From Nostoc sp. NMS9 (GTDB lineage Bacteria; Cyanobacteriota; Cyanobacteriia; Cyanobacteriales; Nostocaceae), in NCBI RefSeq assembly GCF_017114995.1, contig NZ_JABXKL010000058.1, forward strand, positions 1 through 64,000: a stretch of 64,000 nt of DNA, written 5' to 3'. The notes below the pieces were generated by a model, which had not been told where the DNA came from, ran no database searches, and saw only the letters and a list, made by a program, of their open reading frames with translations. Position numbers and translations under genes: made by a program. This document shows, one piece after another, positions 1-7,523 of this stretch (position 1 is its first letter; each line of letters starts with the position of its first letter).

Positions 1-178
1 AAAGACTCATTAATGGAGTTCAAAGACTCATTAATGGAGTTCAAAGACTCATTAATGGAGTTCAAAGACTCATTAACGGAGCTAAAAGACTCATTAACGG
101 AGCTAAAAGACTCATTAACGGAGCTAAAAGACTCATTAATGGAGTTCAAAGACTCATTAATGGAGTTCAAAGACTTAT
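1..178. repeat. 21-bp tandem repeat array (about 8.5 copies)
   Basis: Eight full copies of a 21-bp unit plus a partial copy run from the window edge. Two versions alternate in blocks: three copies of type A (ending TTAATGGAGTTC), three of type B (ending TTAACGGAGCTA), then two of type A. Because 21 is divisible by 3, the plus strand reads without a stop as heptapeptides KDSLMEF and KDSLTEL and closes at a TAG at 178-180. It could be the tail of a gene entering from the left, but 21-bp intergenic arrays also occur in Nostoc and a second one lies near 58.6 kb. Which of the two applies cannot be decided from this window. Confidence 0.9.
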
Positions 179-468
179 AGCGGTTCCCACATTACGAGTG
201 TAGGGGCACGGCACTGCCCATTGGTGTCAACTTAAGCTAAAACCCTTTTCAAATCTCGTTTCCAGCCTCTTGCTGGAAATGCTCTTCAATTGCGGCTCTG
301 CCGCAAGTCTTGAGGCGGAGCCTCAGCGACGGGCATTCCCAGTCGGAGCAGGGGAACGAGATAACAGACAATCTCTACAAGCTGGTTCTAGGCTGGCTTT
401 CATGTTAAGTTGACACCAATGGTGCCGTGCCCCTACGGGTGTACCTCACGTAAACGAGAACCGCTATA
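176..468. mobile_element. MITE-like element with long terminal inverted repeats
   Basis: The outer arms (about 176-237 and 402-468) are imperfect inverted copies. Both start TATAGCGGTTC at the outside and share GTAGGGGCACGGCA and TTGGTGTCAACTTAA further in. The interior (about 245-385) holds smaller palindromes around TCTCGTTTCCAGCC and GGCGGAGCCTC. There is no transposase reading frame, so this is a non-autonomous, foldback or MITE-type repeat. Its parent family is not identifiable here. Confidence 0.7.
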
Positions 469-603
469 TAGAGATATGATGAGTGAAAAGAATGTAGAGA
501 CGTAGCAGTGCTACATCTCTACAAGGGTTCTGGATAACGCATATTTAATTTCTAGAGATATCTATTAATAGAGTTTAAGGGAATTAAACCCCATCTCAAA
601 CCC

Positions 604-633
604 AAAAAAAGCCTGTCTACGCAGGCTTTGTTT
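604..633 (-). terminator. Rho-independent terminator of the lipoprotein gene
   Basis: On the minus strand AAAGCCTG pairs with CAGGCTTT around a 6-base loop and is followed by a run of T. It lies about 65 bases downstream of the stop of the gene at 699-1289, which is transcribed towards it. Confidence 0.75.
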
Positions 634-698
634 AGGTAGCCCCAGACTAGAAGTCTGTGGGCGCTTTCAAATTTTTACAAGAAATTAAATGACTAATT

Positions 699-1289
699 TC
701 AATCAACTGCCCTCTTCACTGCATTACCTGCATCGTCAGCTGTGCGCTGAACATTTTTTCCAGCATCCTCAGCTCCACGCTGAACATTTTTTGTCACGTC
801 GTCGGCAGCATTCTGGGTATTTCCCTTAAGATTTTCAATTCCTCGCTGAGTTCCCTTAACAACACCTTTCCGAACTTCTTCAGCTGAACTGCCGATATCT
901 TCACCCAAGTTCTTCACTCTTTCGCCAAGTGGTGTACCTTGTTTGAAATTTTCACCATATTGCCCTGGGCTGTCAGCTCCTTTCTGGTCAATATTTCTTT
1001 GAGCATTTTTTACTAGCGCCTCAGCTCTGTCATTAGCTGCTTTTTCATCTTTGGCTCTAGGATCTACATCACTAAAGTTATTGATACCACCAGCAGGAGA
1101 ATTCAGAGGATAATCCTTTGTAGAATCGTATCGCTCTATATTAGGTGCTTGAGAACCACGCTGTGGTGGTTGTGTTGCTATTCCTGGAGCACCACAAGCT
1201 TGTGTCAGAAATAAGAATATTCCTGCTAAAAAAACAGTTAAAACTTTCAAGGGACGAATGTTTTTCAGCCAAGTCATTGCTTTTTTCAT
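699..1289 (-). CDS. Small lipoprotein with amphipathic repeat tail
   Basis: A 196-residue protein of unknown role. Residues 1-32 form a signal sequence (KK, hydrophobic VLTVFLAGIFLFLTQAC) ending in a lipobox with Cys32, so it is probably lipid-anchored. The rest is hydrophilic and low in complexity. The last 70 residues repeat a charged motif of the type KNVQRGAEDAG / KNVQRTADDAG, resembling LEA or YtxH/CsbD-like stress proteins. I suspect a cyanobacteria-specific DUF family such as DUF6658, but this is from memory only. AAGGAG sits a few bases before the ATG. The gene is monocistronic and followed by a clear terminator at 604-633. Confidence 0.85.
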   Translation of the reverse strand: MKKAMTWLKNIRPLKVLTVFLAGIFLFLTQACGAPGIATQPPQRGSQAPNIERYDSTKDYPLNSPAGGINNFSDVDPRAKDEKAANDRAEALVKNAQRNIDQKGADSPGQYGENFKQGTPLGERVKNLGEDIGSSAEEVRKGVVKGTQRGIENLKGNTQNAADDVTKNVQRGAEDAGKNVQRTADDAGNAVKRAVD

Positions 1290-1614
1290 AGTTTCACTCC
1301 TTGCATTTTTGTGGACTAGTTAAACTTCAACCAAAATAGCATTTGGAATTAATTTTGTATCCCAAGCATTCAGAAAGAATAATAACTTTAATTAATACTA
1401 TATATAATTAAATAAGTTTTACCTCTAGCGCAAGTCACATTTTAATTAGCGCAAAAGGAATAATTTTATCTAACTCTAGGGAGATATAAACTAAAATAAT
1501 ATGGTTGTCGTCAAAAGAGCTACATCAACCTGTTTGAGACTTCCAAAGCTTTGGATATATAGCTAATGTCCCATCATATTTGAGGTATTTAGCCTTTGTT
1601 GCTCTCACCGTTAA
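1290..1614. other. Intergenic region between divergent genes
   Basis: AT-rich spacer of 325 bases between the divergent lipoprotein and flippase-like genes. It must hold both promoters. I see no convincing -35/-10 pair, palindrome or additional reading frame. Confidence 0.5.
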
Positions 1615-2547
1615 ATGACTAAATTCATGAAGCAATTTTTACGCTGGATAATTTTGGGGGGAACGCTGTTTTTTTTAGGAAAAGCTCTGAAGGATAATTG
1701 GATTGAGGTGACTGCTATCCGCATTGATGGGGTAGGATGGGCAATTATGGCGATCGCTACAGGGGTAACTTTACTAGCTCATACTTGGGCAGGCTGGATT
1801 TGGACTTGGATTCTTCAAGAGTTAAATCAACCTGTATCATCTCCCCAATTCATCCAAGTTTACCTAAAAACGAACATAGCTAAGTATTTACCAGGTAATA
1901 TCTGGCATCACTACGGGCGAGTTGTCGCCGCCAAAAATGCCAATATTCCTACTGGTGCAGCCACTTTGAGCGTTTTGCTGGAACCGCTACTCATGCTAGC
2001 GGCTGCTTTAATCATCATTGTCTTATGCAGTAGCCAATTTGCAGCAGCGAATACTACCCTTGTTATACAAATACTACAAATTCTGAGTTTAGCTGTAGTC
2101 CTTGGTGCGATTCATCCCTGGTTTTTGAACCCAGTTATTCGTTTTTTGTATAAATTAAAAGCAAAAAAGTCTGCTGCTACCACTCAATCAACTGTTCCCT
2201 TCAGTCTTAAAAGCTACCCTTTACGTCCTTTGTTAGGAGAAGTGGGCTTTATGGGACTACGCGCCACTGGGTTTATATTAACTATATTTGCCTTGGGTTC
2301 GTTGAATGTGAATCAAATTCCTTTGTTATTAGGGGCTTTTAGTTGCGCTTGGTTGTTGGGATTTGTTATACCGGGTGCGCCTGGTGGGTTAGGTGTGTTT
2401 GAAGCGACTGCGTATGAACTTTTACGACACCACTTTCCATCTGCCTTAGTATTTAGTGCGATCGCTCTATATCGCCTCATTAGTATTCTAGCTGAAACTG
2501 TGGGTGCTGCCCTAGCTTGCTTAGATGAACGCTTTGCAAAATCCTGA
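1615..2547 (+). CDS. Lysylphosphatidylglycerol synthetase-type flippase-like membrane protein (YbhN/UPF0104)
   Basis: A 310-residue polytopic inner-membrane protein. The pattern fits the flippase-like UPF0104/YbhN family related to the membrane half of MprF: an N-terminal helix, a conserved central segment with NIAKYLPGNIWHHYGR (about residues 91-106), and a C-terminal GFVIPGAPGGLGVFEATAYELL block (about 249-270). Such proteins are proposed to move lipids or lipid-linked compounds across the membrane; the substrate here is unknown. The length is normal. It is not in an obvious operon, and the next gene is convergent with only 12 bases between stops. Confidence 0.85.
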   Translation: MTKFMKQFLRWIILGGTLFFLGKALKDNWIEVTAIRIDGVGWAIMAIATGVTLLAHTWAGWIWTWILQELNQPVSSPQFIQVYLKTNIAKYLPGNIWHHYGRVVAAKNANIPTGAATLSVLLEPLLMLAAALIIIVLCSSQFAAANTTLVIQILQILSLAVVLGAIHPWFLNPVIRFLYKLKAKKSAATTQSTVPFSLKSYPLRPLLGEVGFMGLRATGFILTIFALGSLNVNQIPLLLGAFSCAWLLGFVIPGAPGGLGVFEATAYELLRHHFPSALVFSAIALYRLISILAETVGAALACLDERFAKS

Positions 2548-2559
2548 ATCAGGTGAAAC

Positions 2560-3882
2560 TCATTTTTGTCTATCTACTTTCATCTGTGAAAACACACGAT
2601 AACTATCCAGATTTAATTGCTGATTACAGCTTTGTTGTTCTTCTTCCATCTTAATCAAGTTATATTCTACATTTTCTGCATAAATGGCAAACGTGATATT
2701 AAAAATCTCGATAAAATTTATGACTTCTTTGCATTCCTCTTCAGAATAGTTTTCGTAAAAACGAATTAAATGAGCAATCCGAGTTTCTAAATGTGTCCGG
2801 GAATTTCTACAAATCAAAATAATCTTTAATAATATAATTACCAAGGTTAGAGCATGACCTTGGTTAATTAATAAGATAAATAATTGTGAAGGTTCTTTAG
2901 CATTTTCTGTTGTAAAGTAATCAATCACTCGATTACAGGTTCTCAAGAAAAATTCTTTAGTGATAATTTCTTGATTATAATCCCTCTTCCATAAGGATAA
3001 ACTATGTGCAAACTGCTGCCGCCAAGTTTCGACTGATTCTTGATTGTCTACAGAAAAAAATAGATATTTTTCTAGGTTTATTTTAAATTCTTTCAGAGTT
3101 TGCTTTTCTGTTTGTTTAATAAATATATGGGCAATATTATCATGACTAAATACGCCTCTTTTTAAGACAATTGCTTTTATTAAGCGCAGAGCTTGGTCTC
3201 CCAAAATACTAGGATTTTTATAGCGTGTTGTGCTTGAGATGGGAGATTGAGAACGAGCAATATACATTGCTAGTTCAAACTTAAATTTGTCTTTCATCTG
3301 TTTAGAAAGCCTTCTAGCAGCCTCTTGTTGCTCTTTAGAGTTCTTATTATTAACAGATTGATAGATCAATAAATAGGAAGTATAGCGATTAGCCCAATAA
3401 CCTTTAGATGATTCTTCATATTTAGTAGCAAATAATTTCAGATCCTTGTAATCTTTGCTATTGGCAAAATTCTCTAACCAGATTTTACAAGTTTTTACTA
3501 GTGGAGGATTATTGTCCTTGATTTTCAGATTTTCACTAACAAATAAATTAACTAAGTCTTGGATATATTTGTCTTTTCGGTTAGTTTTCCAATTATTAAC
3601 TATGATGTAGCAACACCGCTTAAGTGTATTATAGAATTCCTGTTCATTATCATCTAAAAAAATACTATATATTCCGGGTATATAATCGGAATATTCGGAA
3701 TCAAGACCGTCTATAAATAAACCTTTGAATTCTCGTAAAATATCCTCTGGTGGCAGTTTCTTGACAATTTCCACAAAGAAGCTATAAACCTCCTCTTGGG
3801 CAGTTTGCACATCTAATTGTCTAGAGTTAGACGTAACACAATGGGGATTTTCCTGACTAATTGATAAACGATTAGCGGTCAT
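2560..3882 (-). CDS. Hypothetical protein, helix-rich
   Basis: A 440-residue protein that I do not recognise. It has no signal peptide. A hydrophobic stretch near residues 345-360 (HALTLVIILLKIILIC) may be a buried helix or one membrane span. Otherwise it is rich in Lys, Glu and Asn and predicted mostly alpha-helical. Its coding DNA is clearly more AT-rich than its neighbours, which may point to a lineage-restricted or acquired gene. The ATG at 3882 is the first start in the frame. The gene stands alone, convergent with the flippase-like gene. Confidence 0.7.
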   Translation of the reverse strand: MTANRLSISQENPHCVTSNSRQLDVQTAQEEVYSFFVEIVKKLPPEDILREFKGLFIDGLDSEYSDYIPGIYSIFLDDNEQEFYNTLKRCCYIIVNNWKTNRKDKYIQDLVNLFVSENLKIKDNNPPLVKTCKIWLENFANSKDYKDLKLFATKYEESSKGYWANRYTSYLLIYQSVNNKNSKEQQEAARRLSKQMKDKFKFELAMYIARSQSPISSTTRYKNPSILGDQALRLIKAIVLKRGVFSHDNIAHIFIKQTEKQTLKEFKINLEKYLFFSVDNQESVETWRQQFAHSLSLWKRDYNQEIITKEFFLRTCNRVIDYFTTENAKEPSQLFILLINQGHALTLVIILLKIILICRNSRTHLETRIAHLIRFYENYSEEECKEVINFIEIFNITFAIYAENVEYNLIKMEEEQQSCNQQLNLDSYRVFSQMKVDRQK

Positions 3883-4233
3883 TTCAGTTATCAGGACAAA
3901 AAGGCTTCCTGTTCATATTATTACCAGCTTAACCTTGGTGAACAGGAGCATCAATCTATTCTTCAGAAATTCAGTCATCTTTTTACATAAATTTGATTAA
4001 CTAGGACTATAAATAAAGTATTAAAGACAAATTGTTTAATTCTTCATCAAATAGTTCAGTGAAATTACTTATTTATAACCAGAAAAGACCATACATATAT
4101 GGATATGGGCGAATTTATCTATAGATTAGATACAATCCGCCCATACCTTCTATCGAAGCCTTTCGGTATTTTAAATTTTTAGTGGGGGTGGAGGGACTTG
4201 AACCCACACGACCTTTTACGGTCAACGGATTTT

Positions 4234-4540
4234 CATTCTCCCGCAGTTTTCACTGCTACCTGATGACAATACAATAGCCAGCTCGGATTTTGAGAATTGG
4301 ACTCTCCCTTTACCCTCGACTTAACGTTAGGGTAGCTCCCGTCGGGTCTCTGCACCTTCCGAACAGTTGATGAGTTAAGAGTTAGGAGTTAAGAGTTTTA
4401 AATTTACTCAGCACTCAGCACTCATGACTCAGGACTTTCTTCGGCTTGGCTCAGGATTGCCATGTCTGTCACCAGATTTAGGTTTCCCTGAGTTTGAGAG
4501 CTTCCACTTGAGGGATTTCTCCTTCAAGGCTCAATTATTT
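4234..4540 (-). ncRNA. Group I intron of tRNA-Leu(UAA)
   Basis: A 307-base intron starting AAATAATTGAGCC and ending in G (GAGAATG), as expected for the self-splicing cyanobacterial trnL intron. Internal blocks such as GGTAAAGGGAGAGTCC and GACCCGACGGGAGC fit the conserved core. It has no homing endonuclease. The variable region, most likely P6b, contains a 65-base insert of heptamer-type repeats at 4371-4435, which makes this intron longer than minimal ones. Confidence 0.93.
4371..4435. repeat. Short tandem repeat insert inside the trnL intron
   Basis: Degenerate 7-bp repeats of the type GAGTTA(A/G) followed by their rough complement as ACTCAGC/ACTCATG. The two blocks can fold back on each other. 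The same repeat family recurs in this window at 29127-29188, 53280-53366 and 56292-56390. Confidence 0.8.
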
Positions 4541-4674
4541 AAGTCCGTAGCGTCTACCATTCCGCCACACCCCCAAAGGTGTTTGGCAACTAGTGTAACT
4601 AGTTATTTTCTAGAGGTAGCAAATACCTCCTTATCTATTCCACCATCAATTGTGTCTTTTGTCCAACTAGATTG

Positions 4675-5006
4675 AAAATATTTTTTCCAGATTATGCGAT
4701 CGCTTGCCAAAGTTGGAAGTCTTGTTTGTTCTTTGGTAATTAATCTGGATGAGTTTTCGATCTTGTCTGACTAGAGCATTTGTTTGCTAGTGGATTCACA
4801 TAATAGCATGATATTAGCTTTTGCCATGAAATCCGTTGAATTGCCCACAGTAAAAGTACTCCAGCCCGCCAAAACTGCGCTTTCGCCTCCCTGTTAGTGG
4901 TTTCGAGGAATTCTGGCACAGTTATGTTAAAAGCATTATGACTATACTTCTCTGAGTCTGTCTCTTCAGCCTATGATGGAAAACAGATGCTTAAGACTTG
5001 AAAGTT
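4675..5006. other. Intergenic region upstream of ndhL
   Basis: About 330 bases between the start of the split tRNA gene and ndhL. It must contain the promoters of both divergent units. No extra gene or convincing regulatory palindrome is visible. Confidence 0.45.
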
Positions 5007-5219
5007 ATGATTGTCGCCCTGCTATATCTGATTTTGGCTGGAGCTTACCTTCTGGTAATCCCCATTGCTGTTTTGCTGTACCTGAAGCAGCGTTGGTATG
5101 TAGCTAGCTCCATTGAGCGTGTCTTTATGTACTTTTTGGTGTTTTTCTTCTTTCCGGGTCTATTGGTTCTATCGCCGTTTGCAAATTTCCGACCCCAACG
5201 GCGACAAGTTCAAGTTTAA
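5007..5219 (+). CDS. ndhL: NAD(P)H-quinone oxidoreductase subunit L
   Basis: A 70-residue thylakoid membrane subunit of the NDH-1 complex, which works in respiration, cyclic electron flow and CO2 uptake. Two membrane helices (about residues 3-23 and 40-57) flank the conserved [20 protein letters not shown] segment, and the C-terminus is basic. I start at the ATG at 5007 because the frame upstream offers only a TTG three codons earlier. It is followed after 24 bases by the DUF3007 gene and then trpA, a neighbourhood typical of cyanobacteria. Confidence 0.93.
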   Translation: MIVALLYLILAGAYLLVIPIAVLLYLKQRWYVASSIERVFMYFLVFFFFPGLLVLSPFANFRPQRRQVQV

Positions 5220-5243
5220 CGAGATTGGTAGGTCATAACTCTC

Positions 5244-5555
5244 ATGCGACGGATTGACGCTATTGGAATTGGCTTGGGTGTTTTTATTGCCGGCGGCTTG
5301 GCATATTTGGGATTGCAGCTAGTCGGTTTGGATAATCAGAAAGCTGGTATATGGAGCCAAGTCTTACTAGTCAGTGGGTTAGTTGGCTGGTTAGCCACCT
5401 ATTTTTTCCGTGCGGTGGGACAAAAAATGACCTACCACCAACAGCGGGAACAGTATGAGCAAGACTTTCTGCAAAAGCGGCTAGACGAGCTTACTCCCGA
5501 AGAACTAGCACGAATTCAAGCCGAAATAGAACAAGAAGAGCAATCTCAGGTGTAA
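5244..5555 (+). CDS. DUF3007 family membrane protein
   Basis: A 103-residue protein with two predicted membrane helices (about residues 7-26 and 38-57) and a charged C-terminal helix rich in Glu and Gln (RLDELTPEELARIQAEIEQ). This is the layout of the cyanobacterial/plastid DUF3007 family, whose function is unknown. It lies 24 bases after ndhL, so the two are probably co-transcribed. Confidence 0.88.
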   Translation: MRRIDAIGIGLGVFIAGGLAYLGLQLVGLDNQKAGIWSQVLLVSGLVGWLATYFFRAVGQKMTYHQQREQYEQDFLQKRLDELTPEELARIQAEIEQEEQSQV

Positions 5556-5606
5556 AGTTATCATTGGTCAGTTGTCTCATTTGTCCTTTGTAACTTGCCT
5601 AAAGCT

Positions 5607-5662
5607 AATGACCACTGACCAATGACCACTGACCAATGACCACTGACCAATGACCACTGACT
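5607..5662. repeat. 14-bp tandem repeat before trpA
   Basis: Four near-identical copies of AATGACCACTGACC lie immediately upstream of the trpA start. The unit is twice 7 bp, as is common in Nostoc short tandem repeats. The array probably lies in the leader of trpA if that gene is read from the ndhL promoter. Confidence 0.85.
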
Positions 5663-5673
5663 ATTGACACTTG

Positions 5674-6510
5674 ATGACTAAAATGACTGCAATTTCTGAT
5701 TGCTTTAAAACCCTTGGGCACAATGGTGAGTGCGCTCTGATTCCGTTTATCACTGCTGGCGATCCAGATTTAGAAACAACAGCAAAAGCCTTGCAGGTTC
5801 TAGATCGTAATGGAGCCGACATTATAGAAGTGGGTATACCATACTCCGATCCTTTGGCTGATGGACCAGTCATTCAAGCTGCTGCTACCCGCGCCTTGCA
5901 AAGGGGTACGAAATTGGAGCAGGTGCTAGAAATGCTGCAAGGGATTACTCCCAAATTGCGATCGCCCATTGTTCTGTTGATCTATTACAACTCAATTTTG
6001 CACCGGGGAATTGAAAAATTTCTTAGGCAGATTGCTGCTGCTAGGGTTGCAGGATTGGTAATACCTGACTTGCCCTTAGAGGAAGCCGCAGGATTGCTCC
6101 AAGCAGCTAGTGAGATGGGAATTGACGTAATCTTGTTGATCGCTCCCACCAGTTCTGCTGAACGGATCGAAGCCATCGCTCGTTCTTCCCAAGGATTTAT
6201 TTATTTAGTCAGCGTCACTGGGGTTACAGGAGTGCGATCGCAACTGGAAATCCGCGTGTCCGATTTACTCAAACAAATTCGTAGTGTTACTGATAAACCC
6301 ATCGCAGTCGGCTTTGGCATCTCCGAAGCTGCACAAGCCCGTCAGGTAATGGAATGGGGCGCAGATGGTGCGATCGTGGGTAGTGCTGTTGTCAAACGGT
6401 TAGCCCAAGGAACACCAGAGCAGGGACTATCGGCGATCGCCCAATTTTGCCAAAGTCTCAAGGCAGCCATCAAGACCACCAACACCAGCACAAATACTCC
6501 TCTTGATTAG
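5674..6510 (+). CDS. trpA: Tryptophan synthase alpha chain
   Basis: A 278-residue cytosolic enzyme that cleaves indole-3-glycerol phosphate to indole and glyceraldehyde 3-phosphate, the last stage of tryptophan synthesis with TrpB. The catalytic Glu and Asp are present in the conserved segment [17 protein letters not shown]. The phosphate-binding GFGIS and [10 protein letters not shown] motifs follow near the C-terminus. The length is normal for the family. ATG at 5674 is chosen; the ATG at 5683 (MTAISDCF) is equally possible. No trpB lies nearby. Confidence 0.96.
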   Translation: MTKMTAISDCFKTLGHNGECALIPFITAGDPDLETTAKALQVLDRNGADIIEVGIPYSDPLADGPVIQAAATRALQRGTKLEQVLEMLQGITPKLRSPIVLLIYYNSILHRGIEKFLRQIAAARVAGLVIPDLPLEEAAGLLQAASEMGIDVILLIAPTSSAERIEAIARSSQGFIYLVSVTGVTGVRSQLEIRVSDLLKQIRSVTDKPIAVGFGISEAAQARQVMEWGADGAIVGSAVVKRLAQGTPEQGLSAIAQFCQSLKAAIKTTNTSTNTPLD

Positions 6511-6743
6511 ACCCAGAAAGTAGATTAAAAAAGATAACAGTGTAGTTTATATCCTTATTTGATAGACAATTTGACCATTATGGTCTTGAATATTAACATC
6601 AGATATGATTGTGTAAAAAAACTAGCTGATAGAGTCGCTTATAGTTTGAGTATTATGTGAAATCAAGTAGGCATAATTTATGAGTGTGAGAGTGAGTCAG
6701 TCAAAAATGATTATAGTTACGTCGCAATCGAGGAGCAAAGGCG

Positions 6744-7409
6744 ATGAGTGAGAGTATGGCATTTATCGGCGGAGTGGCCGTAGCTGGGCTGGCGGCTCTC
6801 GTGTTGCTCAAAGGAACAAATACCCCTCTACAACCTAACTTTGCTGTTGCTCCACAAATCCCAGGTGTAGTCGCGCCCCAAGGAATACAGCCACAAATGT
6901 ATCCTTACGGGCCTTATGGGCAACCAATGTATCCCAATCAGGTTCAGCCACCGACTGGTACTAATACTGACCAGCGCCTAGAGATGGAGAAACTGAACAC
7001 GCAGATGCAACTGGAGCGTTTAAAAAACGACAATGAACAGCTAAAGTTGCAAAATCAACAACTCCAGGGCCAAGTCCAAAATTTCAATACTCAGCAGCAG
7101 TGGCAATTAGCCCAGCAGAATAACCAACCAAAAACAGCAGCAACATTCCAGCCGCAAAATACTTGGTGGTCTTCACCCGTGCTTTGGGCTGTGGGAGGCG
7201 CAACTCTCACTATTGGTGGTGGTGTTGTTGTCGCTGGGGTCTTGGCTTTGTTCTCACCACGGCAGCGTCCAGCCCGTACTGTACAAGTTATTCACCCTTA
7301 CCAAGGAAATACGCCGCCCTTGGTTCCAGTGCGTCGGGCTGAGTTTCTGCCTGCTTCGCGGATGGAAGCAAGACGAGTTGAAGCCCCAGAATACGACGAA
7401 ATGCAGTAA
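6744..7409 (+). CDS. Hypothetical membrane protein with Pro/Tyr/Gln-rich and coiled-coil regions
   Basis: A 221-residue protein of unknown function. An N-terminal hydrophobic helix (residues 5-24) is followed by a Pro/Gln/Tyr-rich stretch (MYPYGPYGQPMYP). Next come a coiled coil (about 76-115: RLEMEKLNTQMQLERLKNDN), a second membrane helix (about 147-170), and a basic C-terminus. GAGGAG lies a short distance before the ATG. A strong terminator follows at 7428-7490, so this is a single-gene unit. Confidence 0.75.
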   Translation: MSESMAFIGGVAVAGLAALVLLKGTNTPLQPNFAVAPQIPGVVAPQGIQPQMYPYGPYGQPMYPNQVQPPTGTNTDQRLEMEKLNTQMQLERLKNDNEQLKLQNQQLQGQVQNFNTQQQWQLAQQNNQPKTAATFQPQNTWWSSPVLWAVGGATLTIGGGVVVAGVLALFSPRQRPARTVQVIHPYQGNTPPLVPVRRAEFLPASRMEARRVEAPEYDEMQ

Positions 7410-7427
7410 CAACAAAAAATATCGGAC

Positions 7428-7490
7428 AAAGCATCTAGGTAAAAGATATACAGAGTAACACTGTTAAAATACTGCCTAGATGCTTTTTTT
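7428..7490 (+). terminator. Rho-independent terminator
   Basis: AAAGCATCTAGG pairs with CCTAGATGCTTT across an approximately 34-base loop and is followed by seven T. It ends the transcript of the coiled-coil membrane protein gene. Confidence 0.75.
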
Positions 7491-7523
7491 GTACATGAGT
7501 GATTAATCAAGCTCAAAAAGCGG

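Larger units (their letters stand above)
4183..4574 (-). tRNA. trnL-UAA: tRNA-Leu(UAA), split by a group I intron
   Basis: The 5' exon (4574-4541, 34 nt) starts GGGGGTG and ends GGACTT. The 3' exon (4233-4183, 51 nt) starts AAAATCCG, carries the T-arm GGGTTCAAGTCCC and ends CACCCCCA. Joined, they give an 85-nt class II tRNA with a 7-bp acceptor stem and anticodon loop CTTAAAA, hence anticodon UAA. The interruption falls after U34 of the anticodon, the position known for the cyanobacterial and chloroplast trnL intron. CCA is not encoded. Confidence 0.96.

Noticed and set aside
1-178. Possible CRISPR array
   Set aside because: No spacers between the units; plain tandem repeat.
4424-4675. 83-codon open frame on the plus strand
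   Set aside because: It lies antisense across the tRNA-Leu gene and its group I intron, so it is a chance frame.
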